Source: Dipteris shenzhenensis (Eukaryota > Polypodiophyta > Polypodiopsida > Gleicheniales). From it: a stretch of DNA of 64,000 nt. Position 1 is the stretch's first letter. Every line of letters starts with the position of its first letter. This document shows positions 10,650 through 20,162 of the stretch, in pieces. The translations under genes and the position numbers were made by a program. The stretch lies in NCBI GenBank assembly GCA_047967505.1, contig CM106541.1, one strand, 5' to 3'. The notes beneath the pieces were generated by a model. That model ran no database searches. It had not been told where the DNA came from and saw only the letters and a program-made list of their open reading frames with translations.

Positions 10650-12730
10650 TTCAAATATTCCATCATAGTATGAACCATACAATCAATTCAAAATAGAATT
10701 GCCAAAATAATAATTCATATGAAAGAATTTAAGAAACCTCCTTGAATATATTAATAAAAAGGTAAATAAATAAAAAAGACCAAGGTTACAATAGAAGCCC
10801 GAACATCCATGCCTTTAACACCAATTATTTGAGGAGTGAGGAACTATACCTGTTAGCCAACCAAACAACAACCATTGTTAGAACAAATTGATTATTGTGT
10901 GGGTGACAGGTATCCAAGCATCCCCCACACACTTGTTATTGTTGTCACAAATAATTAATATTAAAAACATGCTTACTCTAGGCCAAATATAAATGGTTAA
11001 ACAATTAATAAGCACTTGAAACATCTATATAGTTGGGAAATGAGTATCATTTATTGTATGAGTGGGTGATCATCAGATTTTATAAACAGTTATAGACTTC
11101 TAGCCAACAATTAGAGAGAAGACAAAACATTTTCTTTTAACTATATCTCTATAGAAAAAATTTAAATCTTAACTTGGAACAATGTTCATGAAAGTACATA
11201 TAAAACTAGCAAATTCCTCCAAACACTAGCTCTGCTCAATAAAATATGTTAGGATACTCCAACTGGTCAGTCACTTCATAGCAGACATTAGTTAAAGAGG
11301 TGGCAAAGATGGGCAAAAACAAATACGAGTAGAAGCCATGCCACACCAAGTTGCTCATGTAACTAGAGAGAATACATACATAGCTGCCAACTGTGCTAAT
11401 TGAGGAAGCACACAAAGCATAAGTGAAGTCCGAAGTAAGGTGAAATAAATCTATACAATAAGAGACACTAATGGAGACGTCTGTTAGGATCAATGAGAGG
11501 ATGTATGTACCGTAGTATGGAAGAACAATGAACATGCGAGTAGTTGTGAAAAGAGAGAAGGAAGCACAGAGCTCAGGAGAAAGTGTGCCTATGGATACCA
11601 TGAAAAATAAAGGCTAACAAAGCATAAACTTCTTAGTGAATAGAAACTGGAAGATCTTAGCCATAAGTAGATCTAGAGGGGGGTCAAAGCGACAGTGTGG
11701 TAGCAAGGTAGAGAACTTAATGTACGTAGGGTGGTACAAGAATAGAGAGATAAAGAGGTGAACTATGAGGAAGATGACAAAAGGGAATAGCACTAGCGAA
11801 CTCTTCAGGTGATCAAAAGTTGGGGAGGCCACAAAAAACACGAAGGCAAGGTTATGAAGCATTGCATAGGGTGACAACGAACAAGAAGAGAGAATATCAA
11901 TGGGATAGAGGATGTTCGCAAGAAGAAAGGTCACCTGAGGGAGTCGAGCAGCCACGTTAGATAGCAAACAAGAGCATAAGGAAGAATACTATGAGGAAAA
12001 GGGAAGCCTATGTTGAATACGCAACAAGAAATTATAACGTTCTAGTTAAAGGTAAGCAAGTGCATGTAATAAGGGTGGTTAAAGAAAACGGTGGGAGGTG
12101 GGCAGTGGATGGTGTGTAAACAGCCAAGTGGCAATCCGAAGATGGTGGGGTTAGATTGGGAAGGTGCAAGTGCATGCGCAAAGGGGGGGTTTAGTAAGAG
12201 TGACACACTAGAGTTAGTAAGGTTGATCAACCAAGTGGTATCAAGCATTAAATAATGTCAATTTTTGCTTAAGGATAGTATATATCTCCCATGAATATAT
12301 ATAATGTCGACCTTTGCTTATATCTCTACCATGATTTATTCTTCAAACTAGTGGCTTATATTAATCCGCAATTAAGATCTTATATTATAAATTTATTAAT
12401 AGGCATAAACCATCGACAATAAGCAAAAAAAACTTACCTCGGGTAAACTTTTAGAGTATATAGTATTAGTCAAATCTATCAAAGTTGGAAATTTCCCTAG
12501 CCAATTATTTGTAGTACAAACTTCATAAATAACTCTAAGCTAGATAAAAGTATGATTTTAAATGTAATCAAACAAAGGACTAAGTTAAGAGCCATATAGT
12601 CGCAACATAAAGCAATTACTAGAGGCATATACTCACCACCTTAGACCAATAGTAGCTGTCTATAAGAAAGTTGAACTGTAAAAAATAACTATTTGAGAAA
12701 GTTAGTAAATTAATTTGTGACAGCATATAA
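10650..12730. other. AT-rich non-coding stretch
   Basis: No gene is supported. The two longest minus-strand open frames (11601-11236 and 11967-11614) are rich in Leu, Phe and Ser, the pattern expected from the complement of purine-rich DNA, and match no family I know. The segment near 10745-10800 resembles the 3' tail of an antisense LINE but is too short to call. Confidence 0.4.
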
Positions 12731-12808
12731 TTGTGTGTAAAAGCTAGAGTATATAGTATGAGTGTGTGTGAGTATGTGTTCTTGTGTGTGATTAAATACT
12801 TGTGTCAA

Positions 12809-12869
12809 CTAGCTAGAATGTGTGTGTGCATGTATGCACGTGCGCATGCATGCGCGCGCGCATGTGTGT

Positions 12870-12955
<86 letters not shown>
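12809..12955. repeat. (TG)n-(GC/TG)-(GA)n compound microsatellite
   Basis: Alternating purine-pyrimidine DNA (TG runs with a GCATGCATGCGCGCGCGCATG core) is followed by a long GA run starting at about 12916. Confidence 0.95.
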
Positions 12956-12957
<2 letters not shown>

Positions 12958-13189
12958 GCGGGTAACATGAATGCTAATTCAGTAAAAAAACTGAGGGACA
13001 CCTTCTATTGATAGAGTTTATCACCTTGGCTCAATCATCCTCTTTGTCTCCCTTTTCCCAATCATCCTATTTGGATCAATCATCCTCTACGTGTCTGTCA
13101 TATCTTCACTCGTTTTCATGTGCTTTGGCCCCCATTTAAGACTTTCATTTAGATATGTACCTTATCTTCCTTTCTCCTACCACCTCCCC
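12956..13189. other. Unique spacer between microsatellites
   Basis: No gene or repeat is recognised. Confidence 0.4.
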
Positions 13190-13237
13190 CCCCCCCGCCT
13201 CTCTCTCTCTCTCTCTCTATAATCACACACACACACA

Positions 13238-13274
<37 letters not shown>

Positions 13275-13318
13275 TGCACACATGCTTGCACACACACACA
13301 CACACACAGAGTGCACAA

Positions 13319-13349
<31 letters not shown>

Positions 13350-13375
13350 AACACATACACACACACACATGAACC
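13190..13375. repeat. C-run, (CT)n and (CA)n compound microsatellite
   Basis: A C run near 13189-13197 is followed by CT repeats and several CA blocks up to 13372, separated by short non-repeat bases. Confidence 0.95.
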
Positions 13376-13402
13376 CTAGGACAAAACTCTACAATCCAAA
13401 AA

Positions 13403-13471
13403 GTGTCCAAAAGAATGCAAATTGGAGGGTTGGGAATTGTCCAACCTTACAAATTGCATTCATTTGTACAC
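13403..13471. repeat. Hairpin repeat H, copy 3
   Basis: Left arm GTGTCCAAAAGAATGCAAATT and right arm AATTGCATTCATTTGTACAC, with the centre GGAGGGTTGGGAATTGTCC. It sits between a CA and a GA/CT microsatellite. Confidence 0.8.
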
Positions 13472-13496
13472 TCTTTGATGTTTCTTATTTTAACGT

Positions 13497-13517
13497 TGAG
13501 AGAGAGAGAGAGAGAGA

Positions 13518-13575
<58 letters not shown>

Positions 13576-13600
13576 CCCCCCTCTCTCTCTCTCTTTGTCA
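13497..13600. repeat. (GA)n-TA-(CT)n self-complementary microsatellite
   Basis: A GA run of about 20 bases (13498-13518) meets a long CT run at GTAC. The two runs are exact complements and can form a cruciform or hairpin. A C-run interruption lies near 13574-13581. Confidence 0.95.
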
Positions 13601-13674
13601 TTTTAACTCCCTCCTCATGGAATATGAACCCCCCCTTTCTCTCTCTCTCATAACTATTTTACAAAAATGATAAT

Positions 13675-13732
13675 GTGTACAAAAGATGGCGAGGGAAATT
13701 CCCAACTCTCCAAACCTCATTCTTATGTACAC
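13675..13732. repeat. Hairpin repeat H, copy 4
   Basis: Begins GTGTACAAAAGATGG and ends CATTCTTATGTACAC. It is shortened in the left arm. About 85 bp downstream it shares further sequence with copy 5 (TTGAAGCCTAGATGAC, AAAGCAGTC) before a GA run. Confidence 0.8.
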
Positions 13733-13927
13733 ACCATTAGGGCACTTTTTCCTTCCCACATTTTGAAGCCTAGATGACTTCCAAAGTAAAGCAGTCTCAT
13801 TAGAGAGAGAGAGAGAGAGAGAATATAATTGGGTATTTTTGAAGAGCCAGACAAGGACTCTTATACAGGCATCACCAAATTGTGTATTTTTGAAGGGTCT
13901 AAAGTGGAATCTTATATAATCATCACC

Positions 13928-13932
<5 letters not shown>

Positions 13933-13979
<47 letters not shown>

Positions 13980-13984
13980 TCTCT
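13933..13984. repeat. (CT)n microsatellite
   Basis: Long CT run with one CA interruption, immediately upstream of hairpin copy 5. Confidence 0.95.
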
Positions 13985-13997
13985 CCAAAACAATAAT

Positions 13998-14066
13998 GTG
14001 TACAAAAGAGCGTGATTTGGATGTTTGGTAAATTTCCAACCCTCCAAATCAGGTTCTTTTGTACAC
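13998..14066. repeat. Hairpin repeat H, copy 5
   Basis: The clearest copy. It begins GTGTACAAAAGAGCGTGATT, ends GGTTCTTTTGTACAC and has the centre GGTAAATTTCC. The CACACCA that follows, and then CTGAAGCCTAGCTGACGTC, repeat the sequence downstream of copy 4. Confidence 0.9.
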
Positions 14067-14162
14067 ACCATTGTCTTCCACCATTCTGAAGCCTAGCTGA
14101 CGTCATAAGCAAAGCAGTCATCCAGGAGAGCTCGAAGAGAGAGAGAGAGAGAGAGAGAGATG

Positions 14163-14483
14163 CCTTCTTTAACTTTCTCACACACATAGACACTTATTTC
14201 TTTACACATGAACACACACACACACACACATATGAATACTTTCCTAACTATGAACTATTCTGTTATGTAAACCATTGAAATCTTCCCTTTACACTTTCTT
14301 TTTAACCATGCCACATACCAAGCCCACTAATCGTCCCATACCTCCTCTAATCTTCTTAACCCATGCACTCATTCGCTCCTTACTCCACTTGTCACTTAAA
14401 CTTCACTTGTGGCTGAATTGTTTTTTTAATTATCTAAGAATCCATATGGTTGTCTACATCCATACACACACACACACACAATA
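14163..14483 (+). repeat. Dispersed repeat family R, copy 1
   Basis: Non-coding repeat running from the CTCACACACATAGACACTTA region through ACCTCCTCTAAT and TTGTTTTTTTAATTATCTAAG. The same order of blocks is seen at 14484, 25618 and 26441. Each complete copy contains a CA microsatellite about 45 bases from its start. Confidence 0.85.
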
Positions 14484-14538
14484 AATTTGATTAGTAAATG
14501 TATCTCACACACACAGACACTTATTTCTTTACACACGA

Positions 14539-14569
<31 letters not shown>

Positions 14570-14694
14570 AATACTTCCCTAATTATGAATTATTATTTTA
14601 TGTACCCCCTTGAAATCTTCCCTTTACACTTTCTTTTTAACCATTCCATATACCAAGCCTACTAATTGTCCTCTACCATACCTCCTCTAGTGCA
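14484..14694 (+). repeat. Repeat family R, copy 2, truncated
   Basis: This copy follows copy 1 directly and stops at CTACCATACCTCCTCTA, where sequence belonging to the DUF7869 transposase begins. The missing remainder resembles the piece starting at 25618. Confidence 0.8.
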
Positions 14695-16699
14695 TGAAAC
14701 AATTGTTTTGTAAGCGCTAAAACTTTGTGAAAGATGCTTTTGGACCTTGCAGGTGTGCCCATTTTTCCCAAAAGCGTACATACTCCTTGATACCAACTAT
14801 CACATCTAAGTGATCCTTCACATACTTGAACATGGTTACATAAGGTGGCTCTCCACTTGATAGCATTGGATGACCATCCGGATGTCTCTTCCACAACTCA
14901 ATGCCACCTTCACTTGGTTGCCAATCTAATGATCATGGATGCACTTTATATTGCATGATAGGAACTTCATTTCGCATAAAGAACCGAAATTGGAGAGGCT
15001 TTGAGTGTCCCACTAAAGAATCTTTCCCATCGCATAGGCATCCATCAACATAGCTCTTGAAATCAGGGACTTCTGTTACCAAAAATGGCGTTGGAGAATA
15101 CTCCTCACATTGTCTAAAAGTATCCATGAGATGTGCAAATGTCAATGTTTGGCTAGTTCTTAACCTCTCTGAAAACCTGCTAAACATTGCATCAATATCC
15201 TCATGTGTATGCCCAACCATCAAGAATCCCAATTGAATTGACTTGAAAATCCCTCGAGCAACAAGTAATGATAGGTATGCAAACAAGTACCTATTCTTGT
15301 TTTCAGAACCACAATTATCCAACTACAACAATAGGTGTTCAGGTAGTTTCTTATAAGGATTTTCTTGATGGGAACTTCCAAGTCCAAGGTCTTTGAATGT
15401 TCCACCCATTGCTCCAAGATGAAGTTGTTGCTTGCCATTAGAAACATAGTGAGAATCCAATGCTTCTCTTGAGGTTAGTGCGTTTAGCAGAGCATTGTCA
15501 GACCTTGGCATCCTATCATGTACCAAATCTCCAAGTGCATGGTTATCAAATCTTTCAAGATTTCTCAAACACAAATCCAATGAACCAATTGTGAAGTTAG
15601 GATCCAACGGCCACAAGGATAAAGAAAAGTTACCATAACGTCCTTGACCATGTCCATGTGTTATCATGCCAGTCAAAGCCGCTGGGAGCTGAAAGGACTT
15701 GTCTGTGTCCTTTGAACGATTGCGTAATCTAGGGATGGCTGTCTTCTTTTGGTCCATCTTATCATGGATAATGCACAAGTATGTCTGAGGATACATTTCA
15801 GAAAATCTGTGCCAAGTGTAGTACACATTTCTACAACTTTTTTGTTGTAACATGTGTTTTCGTCTATCTTCCATCAACTTATTACGTTCATTTTGGCATT
15901 TTGTCGCTACAAGCTGAGCCTTGATTGCACTACATAAACCACACTTAGAGAATTCACTTGTTTTTGACAAAGTTACATGCTTGAATTCAGAGTTCCATAT
16001 GCGGTTGAATGTGGAAGTTGACATCTCCTTAGAACCCAAACTATGCTTTAATTGCATGTTAACTTCATAGAGAATATCAACCTGCTTGTATATATCTGGT
16101 ATCACCAACTGTGTTTCCCTTGATCCATCCTAAAGTGTTCTACTTTTGTGTGACATACGCTCAGAATTGTTATCCATAAAATCTTGGATTATGGCTCTAC
16201 CCAGTTCTGTGTGGTCCCAACCTCTCCGCATGATTCCTTTATTACCATGTATGCACCTTCGTATACCAATTTCAAATTGCTCCCTGTATCGATAAAATGT
16301 TGTTTTTGGAATACCATGCATTTCATACCATGCTCTACAACAAACTTGAATACCATTCAATGAAAAGACATATTTGAACTGCCCATTGTCATCTTTTCGA
16401 CAAGCAACCCCAAGAGTGTCATATACATAATTGGTGTGAGCCTCCAAACTTTGGCCCCAATACTCTATGCGTAATTTGGATATCATTTGACGATCGGCAA
16501 ATTGACAACAATTTTGTTTACAACAATCAATCATAGATACTTTTATGATTGCATCCCTTGTGAGTCTAGATGATGCTAATGGCATGCCATGTTTTTTAGC
16601 TTTTCTCTTTATCATGCAATAACGCCTCTTTTTTGTGGATTTTTCCATTGGGTCCTCATCTTCCATGTGCTTTTTCCCAGAACCACTTGAAGAATTCAT
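14673..16699 (-). pseudogene. Putative DDE/RNase H-like transposase of the DUF7869 type, inactivated by point stops
   Basis: A single minus-strand frame runs from the ATG at 16699 to about 14673 with no frameshift. It is interrupted only by TAG at 16130, TAG at 15323, TGA at 14933 and TAG near 14720. The N-terminal part is basic (KKRRYCMIKRKAKKHG) and is followed by cysteine-rich DNA-binding-like sequence (DCCKQNCCQFADRQM; VCCRAWYEMHGIPKTTFYRY). The core has HDKMD (about 15750), LDNCGSENKNRY (about 15320) and GFLMVGHTHEDIDAMFSR (about 15230-15180). Widespread uncharacterised eukaryotic proteins share the pattern D...DNC..ENKN...GHTHEDID, which I know as DUF7869 and which looks like an acid-triad nuclease core. 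The transposase function is inferred. Three of the four stops fit CAG to TAG and the fourth fits CGA to TGA, so decay appears recent. The DUF8039-like ORF and a palindrome array lie upstream. Confidence 0.65.
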
Positions 16700-16841
16700 G
16701 GTGTCATCGATTCTTAATGAAGTTCCACCTAAAAAGGTTATTTATGCAATGGGCCATTTTATTAAGTGGATGGTATCGATGCCTGATACATCACTATGAT
16801 ACTTTTCAATTCCCACACCTAGATTACCTTCACCAAGCATC

Positions 16842-17303
16842 TCAAAATTTAAATGGGTAGACATATAAAACAACACCCTCTGCAATGCTCTTGGTTTTCT
16901 GCTCATCCCATATTAAGACTTTCTTGTCCTTCCATGATTCTCGAATGGAAAACTCATCATATTCACATAGAGGTTCAACATCAATGGTATCTGATGTTAT
17001 ATCATTCATTGGTACAATAGCTCCATTGACATTGTCCACACAACTCATTGATCGTGCTTTCCAATGAACAACACTACCCAAAGCCTCATAGACTAAGAAT
17101 GCATCCATTGTAGGAAATGGAAGAAGTGTACTTTCATCCATACAAATATCGATCACCACCGATACATTGTTTTCTCCCAAGGGCACACCTTGGCACATGT
17201 CATCATGTGATGTAGAGAATATTGTCCCAATGGCAACAATCTTTCCACTGACAAGCAAGTTGACTTTAACCCCCACTTTCAATGTGGTACCCGCATAGTA
17301 CAT
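16842..17303 (-). CDS. DUF8039-like protein, 153 residues, transposon-associated
   Basis: An intact minus-strand ORF from ATG to stop. The segment around residues 15-85 (KVNLLVSGKIVAIGTIFSTS, QGVPLGENNVSVVID, STLLPFP, VYEALGSVVHW) resembles the DUF8039 domain, which occurs in plant transposase-associated (Ptta/En/Spm-like) proteins. The function is unknown; a DNA- or protein-binding accessory role is a guess. It lies 142 bp upstream of the DUF7869 ORF on the same strand, and its start is 60 bp from the palindrome array, so the two ORFs may belong to one element or one spliced transcript. The acidic tail (ESWKDKKVLIWDEQ) shows no motif. Confidence 0.55.
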   Translation of the reverse strand: MYYAGTTLKVGVKVNLLVSGKIVAIGTIFSTSHDDMCQGVPLGENNVSVVIDICMDESTLLPFPTMDAFLVYEALGSVVHWKARSMSCVDNVNGAIVPMNDITSDTIDVEPLCEYDEFSIRESWKDKKVLIWDEQKTKSIAEGVVLYVYPFKF

Positions 17304-17362
17304 AGCATTTGTTATAGTTCAATATTGATATCTGATGGTGTGACTTAGGATGAAAATGCTTT

Positions 17363-18090
17363 ACAAGATTTCATTGCAAGACCAAATCTTCCTAAACCTT
17401 GGTGCTTTGAATTTTAGGCAGCAAAATTTGGCTACATGGCTAAATATTCACAGACCATGGTGCTTTGAAAGGGAGATAGCAAGATTTGTCCACACAACCA
17501 AATCTCTCGAGACGCTGGTGCTTTCAAGAAGCCATCAAGATTTATCCACACATCCAAATCTACTTAGAACTTGGTGCTTTGAAAGAAGCCCACAAGATTT
17601 GGCCACATGGTCAAATCTACCCGGGTGCTTTGAAAGGAGCCAACAAGATTTGGCCACATGGCCAAATCTCCTAAGACAGTAGTGCTTTGAAAGAAGCAAT
17701 AATATTTGGCCACACGGCCAAATCTGCTCAAACCTTGGTGCTTTCAAAGAAGCTAGCAAGATTTGGATGCACAGCCAAATCCTTCGAGACCTTGGTGACT
17801 TCTTTTAAAGCACTGAGAAGATTTGTTTGTGGTGTTCTTTCAAACTTGGGGAGATTTGGTCGTGTGGCCAAATCTTGTAGGCTTCTTTCAAAGCACTAGG
17901 GTATGGAGAGTTTTGGCCGTGCAACCTCCTCTTGCATGCTTCTTTCAAATCACCAGGTTCTGGGAGATTTGGCCATGTGGCCAAATCTTTCAAAGCATTA
18001 GGGTTTGGGAAGATTTTGCTGTGCTGCCAAATGTTGCTAGCTTCTTTCAAATCACTAGGAAGATTTGGCCACATGGACAAATCTTCAAAC
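17363..18090. repeat. Array D: palindromic GATTTGGCC..GGCCAAATC repeats in two opposed halves
   Basis: A degenerate tandem array with a unit of about 55-65 bp. Each unit joins a GGTGCTTTGAAAGAAGC-type block to a palindrome such as ATTTGGCCACATGGCCAAAT. Units face one way up to about 17795 and the opposite way from about 17800 (GCTTCTTTCAAAGCAC), so the array is also one large inverted repeat. Roughly a dozen palindromes are visible. It lies directly upstream of the DUF8039/DUF7869 ORFs, where a promoter would be. Confidence 0.85.
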
Positions 18091-18420
18091 GTTAAATTTA
18101 AAAATTGAAAATCCAGATTTTAAAATTTAAATTTTAAAGTTCAAAATCCAAAATTCAAAATTTAAAATAAAAAATTCAAATTTCAAGTTTCAAGTTTCAA
18201 ATTTTGAAATTCAAATCTAGAGATCCTACTTTCAAAAAAATCGTACATGCTTTTCATGATTCACGCTATTATACTTTAAAATCATACTATTACTTTAAAA
18301 GCAAACTAGAAAATCTAAAACTATTAAAAAACCAAAACTTTAAAAGGCAAAGCTAAACAAACCTTTTAAACCAAGCATAAAAAGTAAACCTATGAGAAGG
18401 AATTGAATTCGTCTTCATGG
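18091..18420. other. AT-rich simple sequence
   Basis: Dominated by degenerate AAATTTAAAA/TTCAAATTT motifs. No gene is visible. Confidence 0.6.
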
Positions 18421-18716
18421 GGGATCAAGTGCTAGGCTCACCTTGTTCTCTCCCTTCCTAGATCTCCAATGTGTACCTAGGGTGGTTTAAGAGCTTTAGG
18501 ACAACGTCTTAGATGGGGTAGTTCTTGGAAAACACTCCTCCACCCTTGCTTAGCTAATTGCAAGCAAGGGGATCAAGTGCTAGGCTCACCTTGTTCTCTC
18601 CCCTCCTAGATCTCCAATGTGTACGTAGGGTGGTTTGAGAGCTTTAGAACAACGTCTTAGATGGGGTAGTTCTTGGAAAACACTCCTCCACCCTTGCTTA
18701 GCTAATTGCAAGCAAA
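18421..18716. repeat. 148-bp tandem duplication
   Basis: Copies at 18421-18568 and 18569-18716 share GGGATCAAGTGCTAGGCTCA and CACTCCTCCACCCTTGCTTA, with very few differences. This implies a recent duplication. Confidence 0.95.
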
Positions 18717-18871
18717 AAAGTTCAAAACTATGTCAAAATGAGAGGTCTCGGGAGGCTCCCCATCCCAATTTTGTCCTAACAATGTGTACTTAACTATGTA
18801 GGTTTTAAACTTCCATTACCAATTCAACTCTCCATAGATTCCACACACAATAGTTGAATTAGAAAGAGATC

Positions 18872-18893
18872 TTTTTTTTTTTTTTTTTTTTTT
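18872..18893. repeat. Poly(T) run
   Basis: Uninterrupted T run. It could be the poly(A) tail of an antisense retroposon, but no element is visible next to it. Confidence 0.7.
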
Positions 18894-19079
18894 GCTCTAC
18901 ATGCTTTTGGGGGGATTGCTCCTTCCCCCCCAAGCATGCTTTTTTTGGGCGGATTCCCTCCCAAAGTATGCTTTTTTGGGCCATGCTTTTTTTCGGATAC
19001 CTTGCCCCTTCCTTTCTCCTCGACGACTTCCAGGTGCTTCTCAGGATCTCTCCTCCTCGACACTGCTACTCCCCTCCAT

Positions 19080-19385
19080 GCCGCTGCTCCTTCCCTCCAC
19101 CATGCTGCTCCTTCCCTCTGCGACGCTGCTCCTTCCCCCCACGATGCTATTTTTGGCCTGCTCCTTCCTCTTCCTCCGCAAAGTTTCGGCCTTTCCTCTG
19201 CGCTCTTTCCTCCACGCTATTTCATAAGATGCACTGCTGCTCCTTTCCTCCACCACGCTGCTCCTTCCCTCCGTGACACTGCTCCTTCCTCCCACGATGC
19301 TTTTTTCGGCGTGCTCCTTCCTCTTCCTCTGCACAGTTTCGACCTTTCCTCCGCGCTCTTTCCTCTGCGCTGTTTCATAAGACGT
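19080..19385. repeat. Tandem duplication of about 153 bp in pyrimidine-rich DNA
   Basis: Two diverged copies (about 19080-19228 and 19229-19385) each run from GCTGCTCCTTCC blocks to GCTCTTTCCTC..GCT.TTTCATAAGA. Within each copy the CTGCTCCTTCC motif itself repeats. The long open frames here on both strands come from the repeat composition, not from a gene. Confidence 0.8.
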
Positions 19386-20162
19386 GCGCTGCTCTTCTCC
19401 CCCACACTGTTTCATCTTCCTCCATGCTGTTTCTTCGGCCTACCCTTGCCTTCAGTGGCAAGTTTCCTTTGATCAACGACGCTCCTTGGGTAGGCACAAA
19501 GGACAAATCTATTTCTTCTTCACAGCCCTTAGCAGGCCGCTCTTTCCAAACAAGATCTCATCTTCATGAAATCCCCTTTGGACAAAATCCCCTCAGTTCT
19601 CCTTCCACTCCTCTTGACAAAATCCCCTCTCCTCTTGCACGAAATCTCCTCTGTTCGCCTTCCACTCCTCTGCTGGACGAAATCCCCTCTTGACGCTCCT
19701 CTCTCCTAGTACAACTATAGCTCCACTCCTCTGCTAGATGAAATCCTCTCTTGATGCTATAGCTGCTCTCTCTATAGCTCCTACGATTGCTTGAAATCCA
19801 AACAGCACATGCTCACAAACAACAATGGCTACTCAATCATCCAAGTAAGAAAACGAAAGAAATCAAAAGTGTACCTAATTCATGCATGTTCTCCATTTTC
19901 TCCATTTCGGAACACCACGATTTGAAAGAAAGACTCTTGTAAAAGTAGGAATCTCGAAGTGTGATTTGAAAGTAGGGTCTTTAGTATATGATTTGACTTT
20001 CAGATCTTCCTTTTCTAAATATTTAGACATTGGGTGGCACCGGGTATCATTTGGATCCTACTTGTTTTGATCATGTGAGGATGAAATGAGGAGTTGGCAA
20101 AGGTTGAAAGTATATGTTGCACGTATGCTTACAGTAATCATGAAATTCGATAATGGGCTGGC
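19386..20162. other. Non-coding spacer with CCTCT-rich repeats
   Basis: Contains short repeats of GAAATCCCCTC type (19570-19750). No gene is recognised. Confidence 0.4.

Noticed and set aside
10745-10800. Possible antisense LINE 3' tail
   Set aside because: Only about 50 bases resemble one, and no ORF2 sequence follows on the minus strand.
11236-11967. Two minus-strand ORFs of about 120 codons that look membrane-like
   Set aside because: The hydrophobicity follows from the complement of purine-rich DNA. There is no family motif, and no splice or start context.
10244-13653. Open frames of Leu-Ser, Thr-His or Cys-Val dipeptides
   Set aside because: They are translations of CT, CA and TG microsatellites with no codon signal.
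19041-19472. Overlapping long ORFs on both strands
   Set aside because: They are caused by the pyrimidine-rich tandem duplication at 19080-19385.
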